From Allolucifera butyrica (GTDB lineage: Bacteria > Bacillota > Negativicutes > Sporomusales > UPPP01), in contig NZ_UPPP01000056.1 of the NCBI RefSeq assembly GCF_900476375.1, positions 54,636 to 118,635 of the forward strand: a stretch of 64,000 nucleotides of DNA, given 5' to 3'. The position numbers and the translations under genes were made by a program. Below the pieces are notes generated by a model. It saw only the letters and a program-made list of their open reading frames with translations, made no database searches and was not told the DNA's origin. Positions 9,041-17,844 of this stretch are shown piece after piece. How positions within the stretch are numbered: position 1 is the stretch's first letter; each line of letters opens with the position of its first letter.

Positions 9041-9736
9041 CTACCGGGACAAATTATCCGCAAAAATCGTAATCTTTCCCTGGTCCATAACAACGTCCCG
9101 CACACTTACACCAAAGGGCAGCTTTTTTAAATCCACAAGCGATATGTTCGTCAACAGCCCGCCGCCAATATTGCCGACTAAAACATTGTTCAGTAAAAAC
9201 CGGTCCGTAACAAACTCAAGTTTTTGGCCTTTGGCGGCAATTTTTCCTTCCAGCGTGATGGCCACACTGGCTATCCCCACCAGTGAATAGGTGGTGCTGA
9301 CTTTTACCTTGCCATCGGCAACCGTTACGACCGCATTGCGGATTCCTTTGACGTTCTGATTCAAATAACGGGCCAGTTCATCCGCTGTTACGGTCGCTTT
9401 CAAGTCCGCATTTTGTACGGACACAAACTGTACCTTCCGCTGCATCAGCAGCGTATTCATGTCCAATTGCGCTTTCTGCAGTACCGCTTCCAACTCGCTG
9501 AAAGTCATTTTATCCACTTTGGCCTGGTTGGCTTTCACAACGATCTTGTCAAAACGGCCGGCCAGCATAGCTGCAGCCGGTACTGTTTTGACGTCCACCG
9601 CTACTTGTTCACTGCCGACGGCCTGAGTCATGCCGTGCGCCACCATTTTAGCAACAACACTCGGCAGGATTAGTTGACTGACAACCGCAAGGACTGCCAA
9701 AAATCCGGCCACAATTAAAATCGGCCGCTTCCACAT
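9041..9736 (-). CDS. DUF2993 (LmeA-like) lipid-binding family protein
   Basis: A 231-aa protein with an N-terminal signal anchor (residues 5-25) followed by a beta-rich domain of the DUF2993 type. In LmeA of mycobacteria this domain acts in envelope glycolipid maturation. Visible family features are the GRFDKIVVKANQ segment, the ELARYLNQN helix and the C-terminal LPFGVSVRDVVMDQGKITI block. The ATG at 9736 has a GGGGGAGG box 9 bases upstream. It is read after prfB and before a terminator. Its exact role in this organism is unknown. Confidence 0.8.
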   Translation of the reverse strand: MWKRPILIVAGFLAVLAVVSQLILPSVVAKMVAHGMTQAVGSEQVAVDVKTVPAAAMLAGRFDKIVVKANQAKVDKMTFSELEAVLQKAQLDMNTLLMQRKVQFVSVQNADLKATVTADELARYLNQNVKGIRNAVVTVADGKVKVSTTYSLVGIASVAITLEGKIAAKGQKLEFVTDRFLLNNVLVGNIGGGLLTNISLVDLKKLPFGVSVRDVVMDQGKITIFADNLSR

Positions 9737-9791
9737 TCCGATACGCCTCCCCCGGACTTGCTAATCCATTTTATAGATATGTCCGGCCCCT

Positions 9792-10890
9792 TTACTTTAT
9801 GCCGCTTTTCAAATAGGCTTCAATAAACGGATCGATTTCACCGTCCATGACGGCCTGAACATTGCCGACTTCCACATTGGTGCGATGGTCCTTTACCATG
9901 CTGTAGGGATTAAACACATAAGAACGGATTTGGCTGCCCCATTCAATGGCGTGGTATTCGCCGCCCAGTTCATTCTTCTTGGCCGCCTGCTTTTCCTGTT
10001 CCAGTTCAAACAGCTTAGCCCGCAGCATTTGCAGGCAGCGTTCCCGGTTCTGAATCTGAGAGCGCTCATTCTGGCATTGTGCGACAAGCCCCGTCGGCAG
10101 ATGAGTCATCCGCACGGCGGAGTCGGTTTTATTAATATGCTGGCCGCCGGCGCCGCCGGCCCGGAATGTATCCACCTTCAAATCGTCCGGATTAATGTTA
10201 ATTTCTACGGTATCATCAATTTCCGGCATAACATCAAGGGCTGCAAAAGAAGTATGACGCCTGGCGTTGGCATCGAAGGGCGAAATCCGGACCAAACGGT
10301 GGACACCCTTTTCCGACTTCAGGTAACCGTAGGCATTACGGCCGGAAACGGCAAGGGTTGCACTTTTGATGCCGGCTTCGTCACCGGGCAGCAAGTCCAG
10401 CGTTTCGACCTTATAATTGTTCTTCTCCGCCCACCGGACATACATACGCAGCAGCATCTGGGCCCAGTCCTGGGCTTCCGTGCCGCCGGCGCCGGCATGC
10501 AGGGTCAAAATTGCGTTATTGCCGTCATATTCACCGGACAGCATCAGTGACAACTGCATGTGCTCAAGATCCTTCGCTAATTGCTGCAGCAGTTCCTCAA
10601 CTTCGGGCAACACGCTTTCATCCTTTTCATCCATCCCCAGTTGCCACAGCGTGGCAGCATCGTTATAAATCCGCCGCAGGCTGTCATATTGCGCCACACT
10701 GTCTTTCAGCCGGGTCAGTTCCTGCATAATCTTCTGGGCCTCTTCCGGCTGATCCCAAAAGCCGGGAGCGCCGATTTTATTCTCCAGCAGCGCGATTTGC
10801 TCCCCTCTGCCGGCAATGTCAAAGAGAAGCCCTCATTTCATTGACCTTAATTCCTAAATTCTCGATTTCAACCCGTAAATCTTCCAACAA
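9792..10890 (-). CDS. prfB: peptide chain release factor 2 (programmed +1 frameshift)
   Basis: Releases peptides at UGA and UAA codons. Two frames make one gene: 23 codons from a TTG at 10890 (AGGAG box 9 bases upstream) reach CTT TGA C, where a +1 shift skips the T at 10821 and reading continues for 342 residues to 9792, total about 365 aa. The codon-recognition motif SPF (ISPFDANARRHTSF) and the catalytic GGQ (RAGGAGGQHINKT) are intact. The shift autoregulates RF2 amount: with little RF2 the UGA is read slowly and frameshifting rises. The gene follows secA by 43 bp, the usual secA-prfB order. Confidence 0.96.
10818..10824 (-). promoter_or_regulatory. prfB programmed frameshift site CTT-TGA-C
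   Basis: The minus-strand heptamer CTTTGAC has an in-frame UGA at 10821-10819. An AGGG box lies a few bases upstream (ATGAGGGCTTCTCTTTGAC), a shorter version of the Shine-Dalgarno-like stimulator known in E. coli prfB. Confidence 0.93.
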
Positions 10891-10933
10891 TTCTACCAAC
10901 TCCTACACTAATATGGTGGCACAGGGCCTTTTT

Positions 10934-13444
10934 TTATTTTAGGCCGCAGCATTTCTTATATTTCTTGCCCGAACCACACGGACAAGGATCATTCCGGCCG
11001 ACTTGTTCCTTATTGACAATCGGCTGCCGCGGAGCAGCGTCTTCTTCGCCATGGGTGGCTTGGGCCTGCTGCAAATGATCTTCCGGGCGCGTCTGGGTAA
11101 CCAGATTCACCCGGTAAATATATTTCACAATATCTTCCTGAATGTGCTCAATCATCTGCTGGAACATGTCATAGGCTTCAATTTTGTACTCAATCAAAGG
11201 ATTCTTCTGACCATAGGCCCTGAGCCCAATCCCTTCCCGCAGCATATCCATGGCGTCAAGATGATCCATCCATTTACTGTCTACCACCTTGAGCATAACC
11301 ACTTTTTCCAATTCCCGCATACTCTCCGCACCGAATAAAGCTTCCCGGGCATCATAAGCCTCAACGGCCACTTTACTCAGTTCTTCCCGCAATTCGGTCC
11401 GGCTGAGTTTAGCCAGTTCATCCTTTTTCAGTACCTTTTCCGGGGCAAAAAAGCCCTCACAATATTCAATCAAGCCGTCATAATCCCACTCTTCCGGATA
11501 GACCTTCTCGTTGGCATACAACTCCATACCCTGATCGGTCAGTTTTTCCGCCATGTTGAAAATGTTTTCCCGCATGTTTTCATCCATAAGAATTTTACGG
11601 CGCTGCTCATAAATAACTTCCCGCTGCTGGTTCATAACGTCATCATATTCCAGCACATGTTTCCGGATGTCAAAATTGCGGGCTTCCACCTTCTTCTGGG
11701 CCTGTTCGATGGATCGGCTTACCAGTTTGTGTTCAATCGGCTCATCTTCCTCCATGCCCAGTTTATCCATGACCGTCGCAATGTTATCGGAACCAAAAAG
11801 GCGCATTAAATCGTCTTCCAGGGACAAATAAAAGCGCGACGACCCGCGGTCGCCCTGACGGCCGCAGCGGCCGCGCAACTGATTGTCGATCCGGCGGCTT
11901 TCATGCCGCTCGGTGCCGATAATATGAAGTCCGCCCAGTTCGGCGACATCCTCTCCGAGCACAATATCCGTACCCCGTCCGGCCATATTGGTAGCAATGG
12001 TAACGGCTCCCTTCTGACCGGCCTGGGCGATAATCTGCGCTTCTAATTCATGATACTTGGCATTCAAAACATTATGGGGAACGCCGCGCTTTTTTAAGAG
12101 AGCGCTCAGGTCTTCCGACTGAGCGATGGAAGTCGTCCCCACCAGCATGGGCTGGCCTTGGGCATGGCGTTCGGCAATTTCATTGACGGCCGCCCTGTAT
12201 TTAGCCCGCTTGGTCTTATAAATGACGTCCGGATAGTCCTCGCGGATTACCGGCTTGTTCGTAGGCATGACGATGACATCAAGGCCGTAAATTTTGCGGA
12301 ATTCCTGTTCTTCCGTTTTGGCCGTGCCGGTCATGCCGGCCAGCTTTTTATACATGCGGAAATAGTTCTGGAACGTGATCGAAGCCAGGGTCTGGCTTTC
12401 GCGTTCGATTTTCACGCCTTCCTTCGCTTCAATGGCCTGATGCAAGCCGTCGGAATAACGGCGGCCGAACATAAGCCGGCCCGTGAATTCGTCAACAATA
12501 ATCACTTCGCCGTCTTTTACCACGTAATCCTTATCGCGGTGCATTAAAGCGTGAGCGCGCAAGGCCTGGTTAAAGTGATGCGACATTTCTATATTTTCGC
12601 TTTCATACAGGTTTTTTACGTTCAGCATCTTTTCGGCTTTAGCAATGCCGCTTTCCGTCGGTGCTACGGTATTTGCCTTTTCGTCAATCGTATAATCTTC
12701 TTCCGCCACGAGCCGTGGCACGACTTTAGCCAATACATAGTAAAGGTCGGTCGATTTTTCGCCGGGACCGGAAATAATGAGCGGCGTCCTGGCTTCATCA
12801 ACCAGAATGCTGTCCACTTCGTCCACGATGGCGTAATTCAGCGGCCGCTGGACCATCTGTTCAGGATAAACAACCATGTTGTCCCGTAAATAATCAAAGC
12901 CGAATTCATTGTTAGTGCCGTATGTAATGTCCGCACCGTAGGCCGCTTTCCGTTCGGCAAAATCCAGTCCGTGTACAATCAGGCCGATGGACAAACCCAA
13001 AAACCGGTATAACTTGCCCATCCATTCGCTGTCCCGGTGGGCCAGGTAATCATTCACGGTAACAACATGGACCCCTTTGCCGGTCAACGCGTTTAAATAT
13101 ACCGGCAGGGTAGCTACCAGCGTCTTGCCTTCACCGGTACGCATTTCGGCAATATTGCCGGCATGCAGGGTAATGCCTCCCAGGAGCTGCACGTCAAAAT
13201 GCCGCATGCCCAAAACCCGGCGGGAGGCTTCCCGGACCACGGCAAACGTTTCCGGCATGATTTCCTCCAGTGTCTGGCCCTGTTCAAGGCGAGACTTAAA
13301 TTCGCCGGTTTTGCCTACCAGGGACGCATCACTCATTTTTTGTATATCCGGTTCCAGAGCGTTGATTTGTTCAACGTACTTCATAATCCGTTTAATTTCC
13401 CGTTCGTTATCATCGCCCACTAACTTCTTTAAAAAAGTAAACAA
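10934..13444 (-). CDS. secA: preprotein translocase ATPase SecA
   Basis: Motor ATPase that drives proteins through SecYEG. The 836-aa protein has the nucleotide-binding motifs MRTGEGKT (about residue 100), [13 protein letters not shown] and the second NBD motif [11 protein letters not shown], and ends with the zinc-binding tail [13 protein letters not shown] used for SecB/ribosome contact. The start is a TTG at 13444 ([14 protein letters not shown]) with AAGGAG 10 bases upstream; nearby ATGs are out of frame. A consensus promoter lies about 100 bp upstream. Confidence 0.98.
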   Translation of the reverse strand: MFTFLKKLVGDDNEREIKRIMKYVEQINALEPDIQKMSDASLVGKTGEFKSRLEQGQTLEEIMPETFAVVREASRRVLGMRHFDVQLLGGITLHAGNIAEMRTGEGKTLVATLPVYLNALTGKGVHVVTVNDYLAHRDSEWMGKLYRFLGLSIGLIVHGLDFAERKAAYGADITYGTNNEFGFDYLRDNMVVYPEQMVQRPLNYAIVDEVDSILVDEARTPLIISGPGEKSTDLYYVLAKVVPRLVAEEDYTIDEKANTVAPTESGIAKAEKMLNVKNLYESENIEMSHHFNQALRAHALMHRDKDYVVKDGEVIIVDEFTGRLMFGRRYSDGLHQAIEAKEGVKIERESQTLASITFQNYFRMYKKLAGMTGTAKTEEQEFRKIYGLDVIVMPTNKPVIREDYPDVIYKTKRAKYRAAVNEIAERHAQGQPMLVGTTSIAQSEDLSALLKKRGVPHNVLNAKYHELEAQIIAQAGQKGAVTIATNMAGRGTDIVLGEDVAELGGLHIIGTERHESRRIDNQLRGRCGRQGDRGSSRFYLSLEDDLMRLFGSDNIATVMDKLGMEEDEPIEHKLVSRSIEQAQKKVEARNFDIRKHVLEYDDVMNQQREVIYEQRRKILMDENMRENIFNMAEKLTDQGMELYANEKVYPEEWDYDGLIEYCEGFFAPEKVLKKDELAKLSRTELREELSKVAVEAYDAREALFGAESMRELEKVVMLKVVDSKWMDHLDAMDMLREGIGLRAYGQKNPLIEYKIEAYDMFQQMIEHIQEDIVKYIYRVNLVTQTRPEDHLQQAQATHGEEDAAPRQPIVNKEQVGRNDPCPCGSGKKYKKCCGLK

Positions 13445-13541
13445 CAGGCATCATCTCCTTGCAAAGTACCCGGAAGACCCTTCCGGTGTTATGCACCGGT
13501 TCCATGGTTAGAATGATTTGCAATATGGAACCTATTATAAA

Positions 13542-13570
13542 ATTTTACCAAAATGTCGGGTATAAGTCAA
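13542..13570 (-). promoter_or_regulatory. sigma-A type promoter of secA
   Basis: On the minus strand TTGACT (13570-13565) is followed after 17 bases by TAAAAT (13547-13542). The distance to the secA start is about 95 bases. Confidence 0.7.
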
Positions 13571-13709
13571 AATTCTTTAATAGCGCCTCTATAGTATTTG
13601 CCGCTGCCCGTCCAATCATAATGCAATTGCCGCAAAAAGAATTGCAAGATCAGACTAAAGCAGTCATATATTGGGAATAATAGTGAAAACTTGGTGAGGA
13701 GGACAAAGA

Positions 13710-13913
13710 ATGTCGTTAAATACTATAGATATTATCGGGCAACTTGCCGATTTAAAAGATACGGATTACAAAAATACGCTGGCAATCAGCGTTTTAATCG
13801 AACTATTGGTGGAAAAGGGATTTTTCACCCGCCAGGATTTCGCTCTCAAAGCGCGGGAACTCGAACAATCTACGCTGTCAGAAATATTGCTTGCCCGCCG
13901 GATGACGCGGTAA
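13710..13913 (+). CDS. 67-aa conserved-looking hypothetical protein
   Basis: A small plus-strand gene between the divergent secA and the minus-strand hpf. The ATG at 13710 has a strong GAGGAGG box 8 bases upstream. The protein is predicted to be mostly helical (SLNTIDIIGQLADL, then NTLAISVLIELLVEKGFF, then ARELEQSTLSEILLARRM), with no signal peptide and no cysteine. I do not recognise the family. The pattern of a hydrophobic central helix followed by a charged, Leu-repeat helix would suit a small dimer or adaptor. A terminator lies 150 bp downstream. Confidence 0.72.
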   Translation: MSLNTIDIIGQLADLKDTDYKNTLAISVLIELLVEKGFFTRQDFALKARELEQSTLSEILLARRMTR

Positions 13914-13924
13914 ATAAGGGCACA

Positions 13925-14151
13925 TGGCTCAGGGCGCAGGGTCCTTGGAAGCACCTAAGAAAAACCGTTTGCGTGATTTCACGCTCAGGGCGCGGAGCGC
14001 AATGCCCGTCTCGGTTGAAAGACCATCCTCAATATAGATGCTTTTTAAGCAGGCTTAGACAGTAAAAACCGGGGGAACCTCCCCCGGTTTTTAATCTATT
14101 CGTATAATGTTTTTTGAGCCCTGCGCCTTGCGCTTTGCGCCAAAACGCGCC
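13925..14151. repeat. GGCGC-rich imperfect repeats flanking a terminator
   Basis: The spacer between the 67-aa gene and hpf holds GCTCAGGGCGC-type words at 13928-13938 and 13983-13993 and an inverted, extended version at 14115-14151 (on the minus strand GGCGCAAAGCGCAAGGCGCAGGG). A short hairpin GCGTGA/TCACGC occurs near 13970-13983. They are non-coding; their function is unknown. Confidence 0.45.
14064..14092. terminator. bidirectional intrinsic terminator
   Basis: A perfect 12-bp stem AAAAACCGGGGG / CCCCCGGTTTTT (14064-14075 and 14081-14092) with a 5-base loop gives a T-run on both strands. It can end the plus-strand 67-aa gene transcript and the minus-strand hpf transcript. Confidence 0.92.
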
Positions 14152-14159
14152 GGCATTTT

Positions 14160-14690
14160 TTAGAATTCCGGCTCCATCAGGCCGTAGTTACCGTCCTTGC
14201 GGCGGTACAATACATTGACTTCCTCGGACTCGGCATTGATGAAAACATAGAAGTCATGATTGATCAGGTTCATTTGCATGATTGCCTCTTCCACATTTAT
14301 CGGCTTAACGGCAAAGCGTTTGGTTTTTACTACCTTGAAATTGTCGCTGTCGGTCTCGGCCGTTTGATTGGGAAGCAGTTCGCCCTTGAATGTGCCGGCG
14401 CGCAATTTGCGAGCTAGTTTCGTCTTATATTTATCAATCTGTTTTTCCAGCTTTTCAATGACCAGGTCGATCGAAGTATACATGTCGGCCGTCTCTTCCT
14501 CGCCGCGAAGCAGCATGCCGTTGACCGGCACCGTCACTTCCACGATATGACGTCCTTTTTCCACATTGAGGATTACAGTAATCTCGCCCAGGTTGCTGAA
14601 ATATTTGGTGATCTTGCCAACCCGTTTTTCAACATAGTCTTTAAGAGCTGGTGTGATTTCGATGTTTTTTCCGCGTACAGTAATACCCAT
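14160..14690 (-). CDS. hpf: long-form ribosome hibernation promoting factor
   Basis: The 176-aa protein is the long HPF form that dimerises 70S ribosomes into 100S particles during starvation. Residues 1-100 form the RaiA-like domain that binds the 30S channel (MGITVRGKNIEITPALK start, GEEETADMYTSIDLVIEKLE helix). Residues about 120-172 form the C-terminal dimerisation domain (NVEEAIMQMNLINHDFYVF, YRRKDGNYGLMEPEF end). The ATG at 14690 is preceded by AAGGGG 9 bases upstream. Confidence 0.96.
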   Translation of the reverse strand: MGITVRGKNIEITPALKDYVEKRVGKITKYFSNLGEITVILNVEKGRHIVEVTVPVNGMLLRGEEETADMYTSIDLVIEKLEKQIDKYKTKLARKLRAGTFKGELLPNQTAETDSDNFKVVKTKRFAVKPINVEEAIMQMNLINHDFYVFINAESEEVNVLYRRKDGNYGLMEPEF

Positions 14691-14713
14691 TTACCCCATC
14701 CCCTTTCCAGAGT

Positions 14714-14742
14714 CTTATATAGTATTATTCCCCATTCAACAA
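14714..14742 (-). promoter_or_regulatory. possible hpf promoter
   Basis: On the minus strand TTGTTG (14742-14737), a 17-base spacer and TATAAG (14719-14714) lie just upstream of hpf. The match is partial; an alternative sigma factor cannot be excluded for a starvation gene. Confidence 0.35.
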
Positions 14743-14780
14743 AAAATTCCTTCAATTCAGAAAGACCGCGAATGCGGGTA

Positions 14781-14817
14781 CTGGATGTTAGATGTTGGGT
14801 ATTGGGTGTTGGGTTGG
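14781..14817. repeat. imperfect TTGGGT simple repeat
   Basis: An intergenic run of GGATGTTAGATG, then TTGGGT/ATTGGGT/GTTGGGT units, between hpf and the cold-shock gene. A similar GGAATTGGGAATTGG tract occurs at 17740-17756. It lies outside genes; the function is unknown. Confidence 0.5.
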
Positions 14818-14853
14818 CCCAGAGACGGGGTGCGAAAATTTCGCCATAAAAAA

Positions 14854-14879
14854 CGAAAAACCCGGTTCTACAACCGGGT
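14854..14879 (-). terminator. intrinsic terminator of the cold-shock gene
   Basis: On the minus strand the 8-bp stem ACCCGGTT/AACCGGGT (14872-14879 and 14860-14867) is followed by TTTTTCG, 16 bases after the stop codon at 14895. Confidence 0.93.
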
Positions 14880-14894
14880 ATTGGTTAACAAGGT

Positions 14895-15092
14895 TTATGC
14901 TTTTACAACGTTGGCTGCTTGCGGTCCGCGAGCGCCTTCCACAATATCAAATTCCACTTGCTGACCTTCAGCTAAACTTTTGAAACCCTGTTCCTGAATA
15001 GCAGAGAAATGAACGAAAACATCACCGCCGTCTTCTCTTTCAATAAAGCCATAACCTTTCTCCGCGCTAAACCATTTTACTTTACCTATCAT
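14895..15092 (-). CDS. cold-shock protein, CspA family
   Basis: A 65-aa single cold-shock domain that binds single-stranded RNA/DNA and melts RNA structure. The RNP1 motif KGYGFIE and RNP2 motif DVFVHFS are both present, and the ends [13 protein letters not shown] and [10 protein letters not shown] are typical. An open frame extends further upstream, but the ATG at 15092 with AGGAGG 9 bases upstream gives the standard length. It has its own consensus promoter and terminator. Confidence 0.96.
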   Translation of the reverse strand: MIGKVKWFSAEKGYGFIEREDGGDVFVHFSAIQEQGFKSLAEGQQVEFDIVEGARGPQAANVVKA

Positions 15093-15146
15093 TCTGAGAT
15101 TCCTCCTACGATTGTACTGCCGGCCATCCAAATGACCACAAATCAA

Positions 15147-15175
15147 ACTATAGCACATCTGGATATATGTGTCAA
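15147..15175 (-). promoter_or_regulatory. sigma-A promoter of the cold-shock gene
   Basis: On the minus strand TTGACA (15175-15170), a 17-base spacer and TATAGT (15152-15147). The -35 box starts 3 bases after the glnQ stop codon. It leaves a leader of about 50 bases. Confidence 0.85.
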
Positions 15176-15177
15176 CG

Positions 15178-15897
15178 TCATAATATTTTGGATAAGAACA
15201 GCTTGGTACGCTCTTCCTGTGGATTGGCAAAAATGTCGTCGGGCTGACCCTCTTCCACAATCCGGCCTTCATCCATAAAAATCACCCGGTCGCCCACTTC
15301 CCGGGCAAAACCCATCTCATGGGTGACAACCACCATGGTCATGCCTTCATTGGCCAGTGCCTTCATAACATCCAGCACTTCTTTGATCATTTCCGGGTCC
15401 AAAGCCGATGTAGGTTCGTCAAACAGCATGACCTTAGGCCGCATGGCCAGTGCTCTGGCAATAGCTACCCGCTGCTGCTGCCCGCCGGACAATTGCTCGG
15501 GGTACGCCCGGGCCTTATCCGACAAACCGACTTTATTCAAAAGATCAAGGGCAATCCTTTCCGTTTCAGCTTTCGACTGTTTACGCACCTTACGCGGCGC
15601 CAGCATAATATTCTGCAGCACCGTCATATGGGGAAACAGATTAAACCGCTGAAATACCATGCCGACTTCTTCGCGCACCTTATTAATATTAGCCTGGCTG
15701 GTCAGGGGAATGCCATCAACGATAATCTCACCATCCGTAGGCTCTTCAAGATAATTAATGCAGCGCAAAAGAGTGCTTTTGCCCGAGCCGCTCGGCCCGA
15801 TCACAACCACTACTTCCTGCTCCTTAATATGCGCATCAATGCCTTTTAAAACATGCAGATTGCCAAATTTCTTATGTATATTCTTAATGCTTATCAT
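15178..15897 (-). CDS. glnQ: glutamine/polar amino acid ABC transporter ATPase
   Basis: ATP-binding subunit (239 aa) of a polar amino acid importer. Motifs are Walker [16 protein letters not shown], signature [16 protein letters not shown], Walker [16 protein letters not shown] and switch [13 protein letters not shown]. It overlaps the permease gene by 14 bp. Glutamine is the usual best family match, but the true substrate cannot be read from sequence. No terminator lies between it and the cold-shock gene. Confidence 0.93.
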   Translation of the reverse strand: MISIKNIHKKFGNLHVLKGIDAHIKEQEVVVVIGPSGSGKSTLLRCINYLEEPTDGEIIVDGIPLTSQANINKVREEVGMVFQRFNLFPHMTVLQNIMLAPRKVRKQSKAETERIALDLLNKVGLSDKARAYPEQLSGGQQQRVAIARALAMRPKVMLFDEPTSALDPEMIKEVLDVMKALANEGMTMVVVTHEMGFAREVGDRVIFMDEGRIVEEGQPDDIFANPQEERTKLFLSKIL

Positions 15898-16549
15898 CGA
15901 TTTTGTACCTCCGCTCCAGATAATCCACCAAGCGGGAAATGGTCAGCGTCATGACCAAATAAATAAACGCCACGGTCAGCCATATTTCAAACGAAGCGTA
16001 TGTGCGGGCGATAATGAGCTGCCCGCGGCGGGTCAACTCTTCGAATCCGATTACGGATACCAGGGAAGAATCTTTCAACATGGCAATAAATTCATTGCCC
16101 AAAGGAGGGATAATCCGCTTGAACGCCTGTGGCAGAATTACATACTGCATCGTCTGGCCCCAAGTCATACCCAGCGAACGGCCGGCTTCCATTTGCCCAT
16201 TGTCGATAGACTGAATTCCGGCCCGGAAGATTTCGGCGATATAGGCGCCACTGTTAATGCTGCAGGCCGTAATCGCGGCAATAAACGGATCAATCTGCCG
16301 CCCAACCACCATCGGCAGCGCAAAATAAATAATAAAAATCTGGACCAACAGCGGCGTCCCTCTGATAAAATCCACATAAACAGAAGCTGCCACCCTGACC
16401 ATCCAGATTTTCGATAACCGTGCCATGCCGGCAAACATGCCGATCAGAAGTCCGAACCCTACACTGAGCACGGTAATCTTCACGGTCACTCCCGCTCCCA
16501 TTAAGAGCAGTGGAATGGATTGTAGAACCAAATTAAAATCAAAATTCAT
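15884..16549 (-). CDS. glnP: glutamine/polar amino acid ABC transporter permease
   Basis: Membrane subunit (221 aa) of the HisMQ/GlnP family with about five TM helices and the EAA coupling loop ([23 protein letters not shown], shown across residues about 135-157). The ATG at 16549 (MNFDFNL) is preferred over upstream codons; a GAGGGG box is 4-5 bases upstream. A fully consensus promoter lies about 55 bases upstream. The binding-protein genes lie upstream as separate transcription units. Confidence 0.92.
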   Translation of the reverse strand: MNFDFNLVLQSIPLLLMGAGVTVKITVLSVGFGLLIGMFAGMARLSKIWMVRVAASVYVDFIRGTPLLVQIFIIYFALPMVVGRQIDPFIAAITACSINSGAYIAEIFRAGIQSIDNGQMEAGRSLGMTWGQTMQYVILPQAFKRIIPPLGNEFIAMLKDSSLVSVIGFEELTRRGQLIIARTYASFEIWLTVAFIYLVMTLTISRLVDYLERRYKIDDKH

Positions 16550-16603
16550 AATTCCCCTCACCCTTGGCAAATAATAAACGGCTGCATGATAATGCACAAT
16601 ACG

Positions 16604-16632
16604 ATTATAGTAGCCTGTCCCCTACGTGTCAA
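16604..16632 (-). promoter_or_regulatory. consensus sigma-A promoter of glnP-glnQ
   Basis: A perfect TTGACA (16632-16627), a 17-base spacer and a perfect TATAAT (16609-16604) on the minus strand. It predicts a start site near 16597 and a leader of about 48 bases. Confidence 0.9.
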
Positions 16633-16814
16633 CACATTTTTCGGCAATGTCTACGGTAAGAAAAACCGCATAGCGCGGGCAGTACCTACTTTAAATATAA
16701 TAAGAAAGACCCAAAGGGTCTTTAAATGGAAGGAAAGTATTTTACTTTTCGGTATTCTAAGCAAAACGAGCGTTTGGAGGAGATAGCCCGAAAAGTTATA
16801 CTTTCTGATCCCAC

Positions 16815-16844
16815 AAAAAAAGCATACCGGCGGTATGCTTTTTT
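16815..16844. terminator. intrinsic terminator after the first binding-protein gene
   Basis: The stem AAAAAAGCATACC / GGTATGCTTTTTT (16816-16828 and 16832-16844) gives a T-run on both strands. On the minus strand it starts 13 bases after the stop codon of the binding-protein gene. Confidence 0.9.
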
Positions 16845-16856
16845 GTGTTTTTCCAA

Positions 16857-17636
16857 TTATTTCTGCTCCGGTTTTTTGCCGAACCATTTCATGTAAATCT
16901 TGTCATATTCGCCGTTTTTCTTTAATTCAGCCAGCGCCTTGTTGATTTGGTCGTTCAAAGCCGTATTCTTTTTGGCAGTGGCAATACCGTATTCCTCGGC
17001 ATTCAGCACGTCACCCACCAATTTGGCGTCTTTGTCGCCGCCCTTGGCCAAATAATACTGGTTTACGGGCAAATCATTGACAACGGCGTCGGCGCCGCCG
17101 GCCTTCAATTCCATATAAGCATCGGAGGCACTGTTAAATTCCCGCACTTTGGCATCTTTAATCTTCTTGGCCTCATCGGCGCCGGTCGTGCCGATTTGGA
17201 CGGCAATCCGCTTGCCTTCCAGGTCTTTAAAGCTGTGAATTGCCGCATTGTCTTTCTTTACGACAATAGACAACCCGGCCTTATAATAAGGTTGAGAAAA
17301 ATTCACCTTCTGCGCCCGTTCACTGGTAATCGTCATAGCCGATGCAATTGCGTCGATCTGGCCGGCGTTCAAAGCCGGAATCAATCCGTCAAAACCCATG
17401 CTGACGACTTCTACCTGGTAACCTAGCTGCTTGCCGACGGCTTTCATAAGATCCACATCAAAACCAGCATATTCATTGGTCTTTCCATCCTGGAATTCAA
17501 ACGGCGGGAAGGTCGTTTCCGCCCCCATTTTAAGCACCTTGGCTTTCGCAGCCGGTTGCTGTCCGCCACAGCCGGTTAAAGCGGCGGTAACGCCTAAAAC
17601 AAGCACTACCACAAAAACAATCCATTTTTTTGACAC
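16857..17636 (-). CDS. glnH: amino acid ABC transporter substrate-binding lipoprotein (GlnH-like, copy 1)
   Basis: A 259-aa lipoprotein that delivers an amino acid to the GlnPQ permease. The signal peptide ends in the lipobox LTGC (Cys near residue 23). The SBP_bac_3 core carries FPPFEFQDGKTNEYAGFDVDL and IAVQIGTTGADEAKKI. The GTG at 17636 has AGGGGG 7 bases upstream. It is a clear paralogue of the gene just upstream and has its own promoter and terminator, so the two are differentially expressible. Confidence 0.92.
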   Translation of the reverse strand: MSKKWIVFVVVLVLGVTAALTGCGGQQPAAKAKVLKMGAETTFPPFEFQDGKTNEYAGFDVDLMKAVGKQLGYQVEVVSMGFDGLIPALNAGQIDAIASAMTITSERAQKVNFSQPYYKAGLSIVVKKDNAAIHSFKDLEGKRIAVQIGTTGADEAKKIKDAKVREFNSASDAYMELKAGGADAVVNDLPVNQYYLAKGGDKDAKLVGDVLNAEEYGIATAKKNTALNDQINKALAELKKNGEYDKIYMKWFGKKPEQK

Positions 17637-17671
17637 GTTAAAGCCCCCTAGTGATATTATGTACAAGAGAT

Positions 17672-17700
17672 ATTATACATCTCTCTGTATACCTATGCAA
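17672..17700 (-). promoter_or_regulatory. promoter of binding-protein gene 1
   Basis: On the minus strand TTGCAT (17700-17695), a 17-base spacer and TATAAT (17677-17672). Confidence 0.75.
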
Positions 17701-17786
17701 GTACATGTCTGTTTTATTCCACGATACGGGGACGGCATTAGGAATTGGGAATTGGATTTTGGGGCCGGAGGTTGGAGGTACCTGCA

Positions 17787-17821
17787 GCAAAAGAGGTACG
17801 GCTGGGCCGCACCTCTTTTGC
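17787..17821 (-). terminator. intrinsic terminator after binding-protein gene 2
   Basis: An 11-bp stem GCAAAAGAGGT / ACCTCTTTTGC (17787-17797 and 17811-17821) with an inner CGG/CCG helix, 23 bases after the stop codon at 17845. The T-run is part of the stem. Confidence 0.75.
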
Positions 17822-17844
17822 ATTAAAATATTTTATCTTATTGA

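Larger units (their letters stand above)
16550..16856. other. glnP-glnH1 intergenic region
   Basis: This 307-bp gap holds the glnPQ promoter (16604-16632), the glnH1 terminator (16815-16844) and an 8-bp hairpin AAAGACCC/GGGTCTTT (16705-16712 and 16716-16723) lacking a clean T-run. No coding frame with a ribosome site is seen. Confidence 0.6.

Noticed and set aside
10727..10890. prfB as a pseudogene broken by an in-frame TGA
   Set aside because: The stop sits in the canonical CTTTGAC programmed frameshift site and all RF2 motifs are intact.
14895..15272. Long version (125 aa) of the cold-shock protein
   Set aside because: The extra 60 residues run through the promoter and the ribosome site and are unlike any Csp.
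16705..16723. Hairpin AAAGACCC/GGGTCTTT as a terminator or riboswitch
   Set aside because: It has no T-run, and a better terminator for the upstream gene lies 90 bp away; no riboswitch-like structure was recognised.
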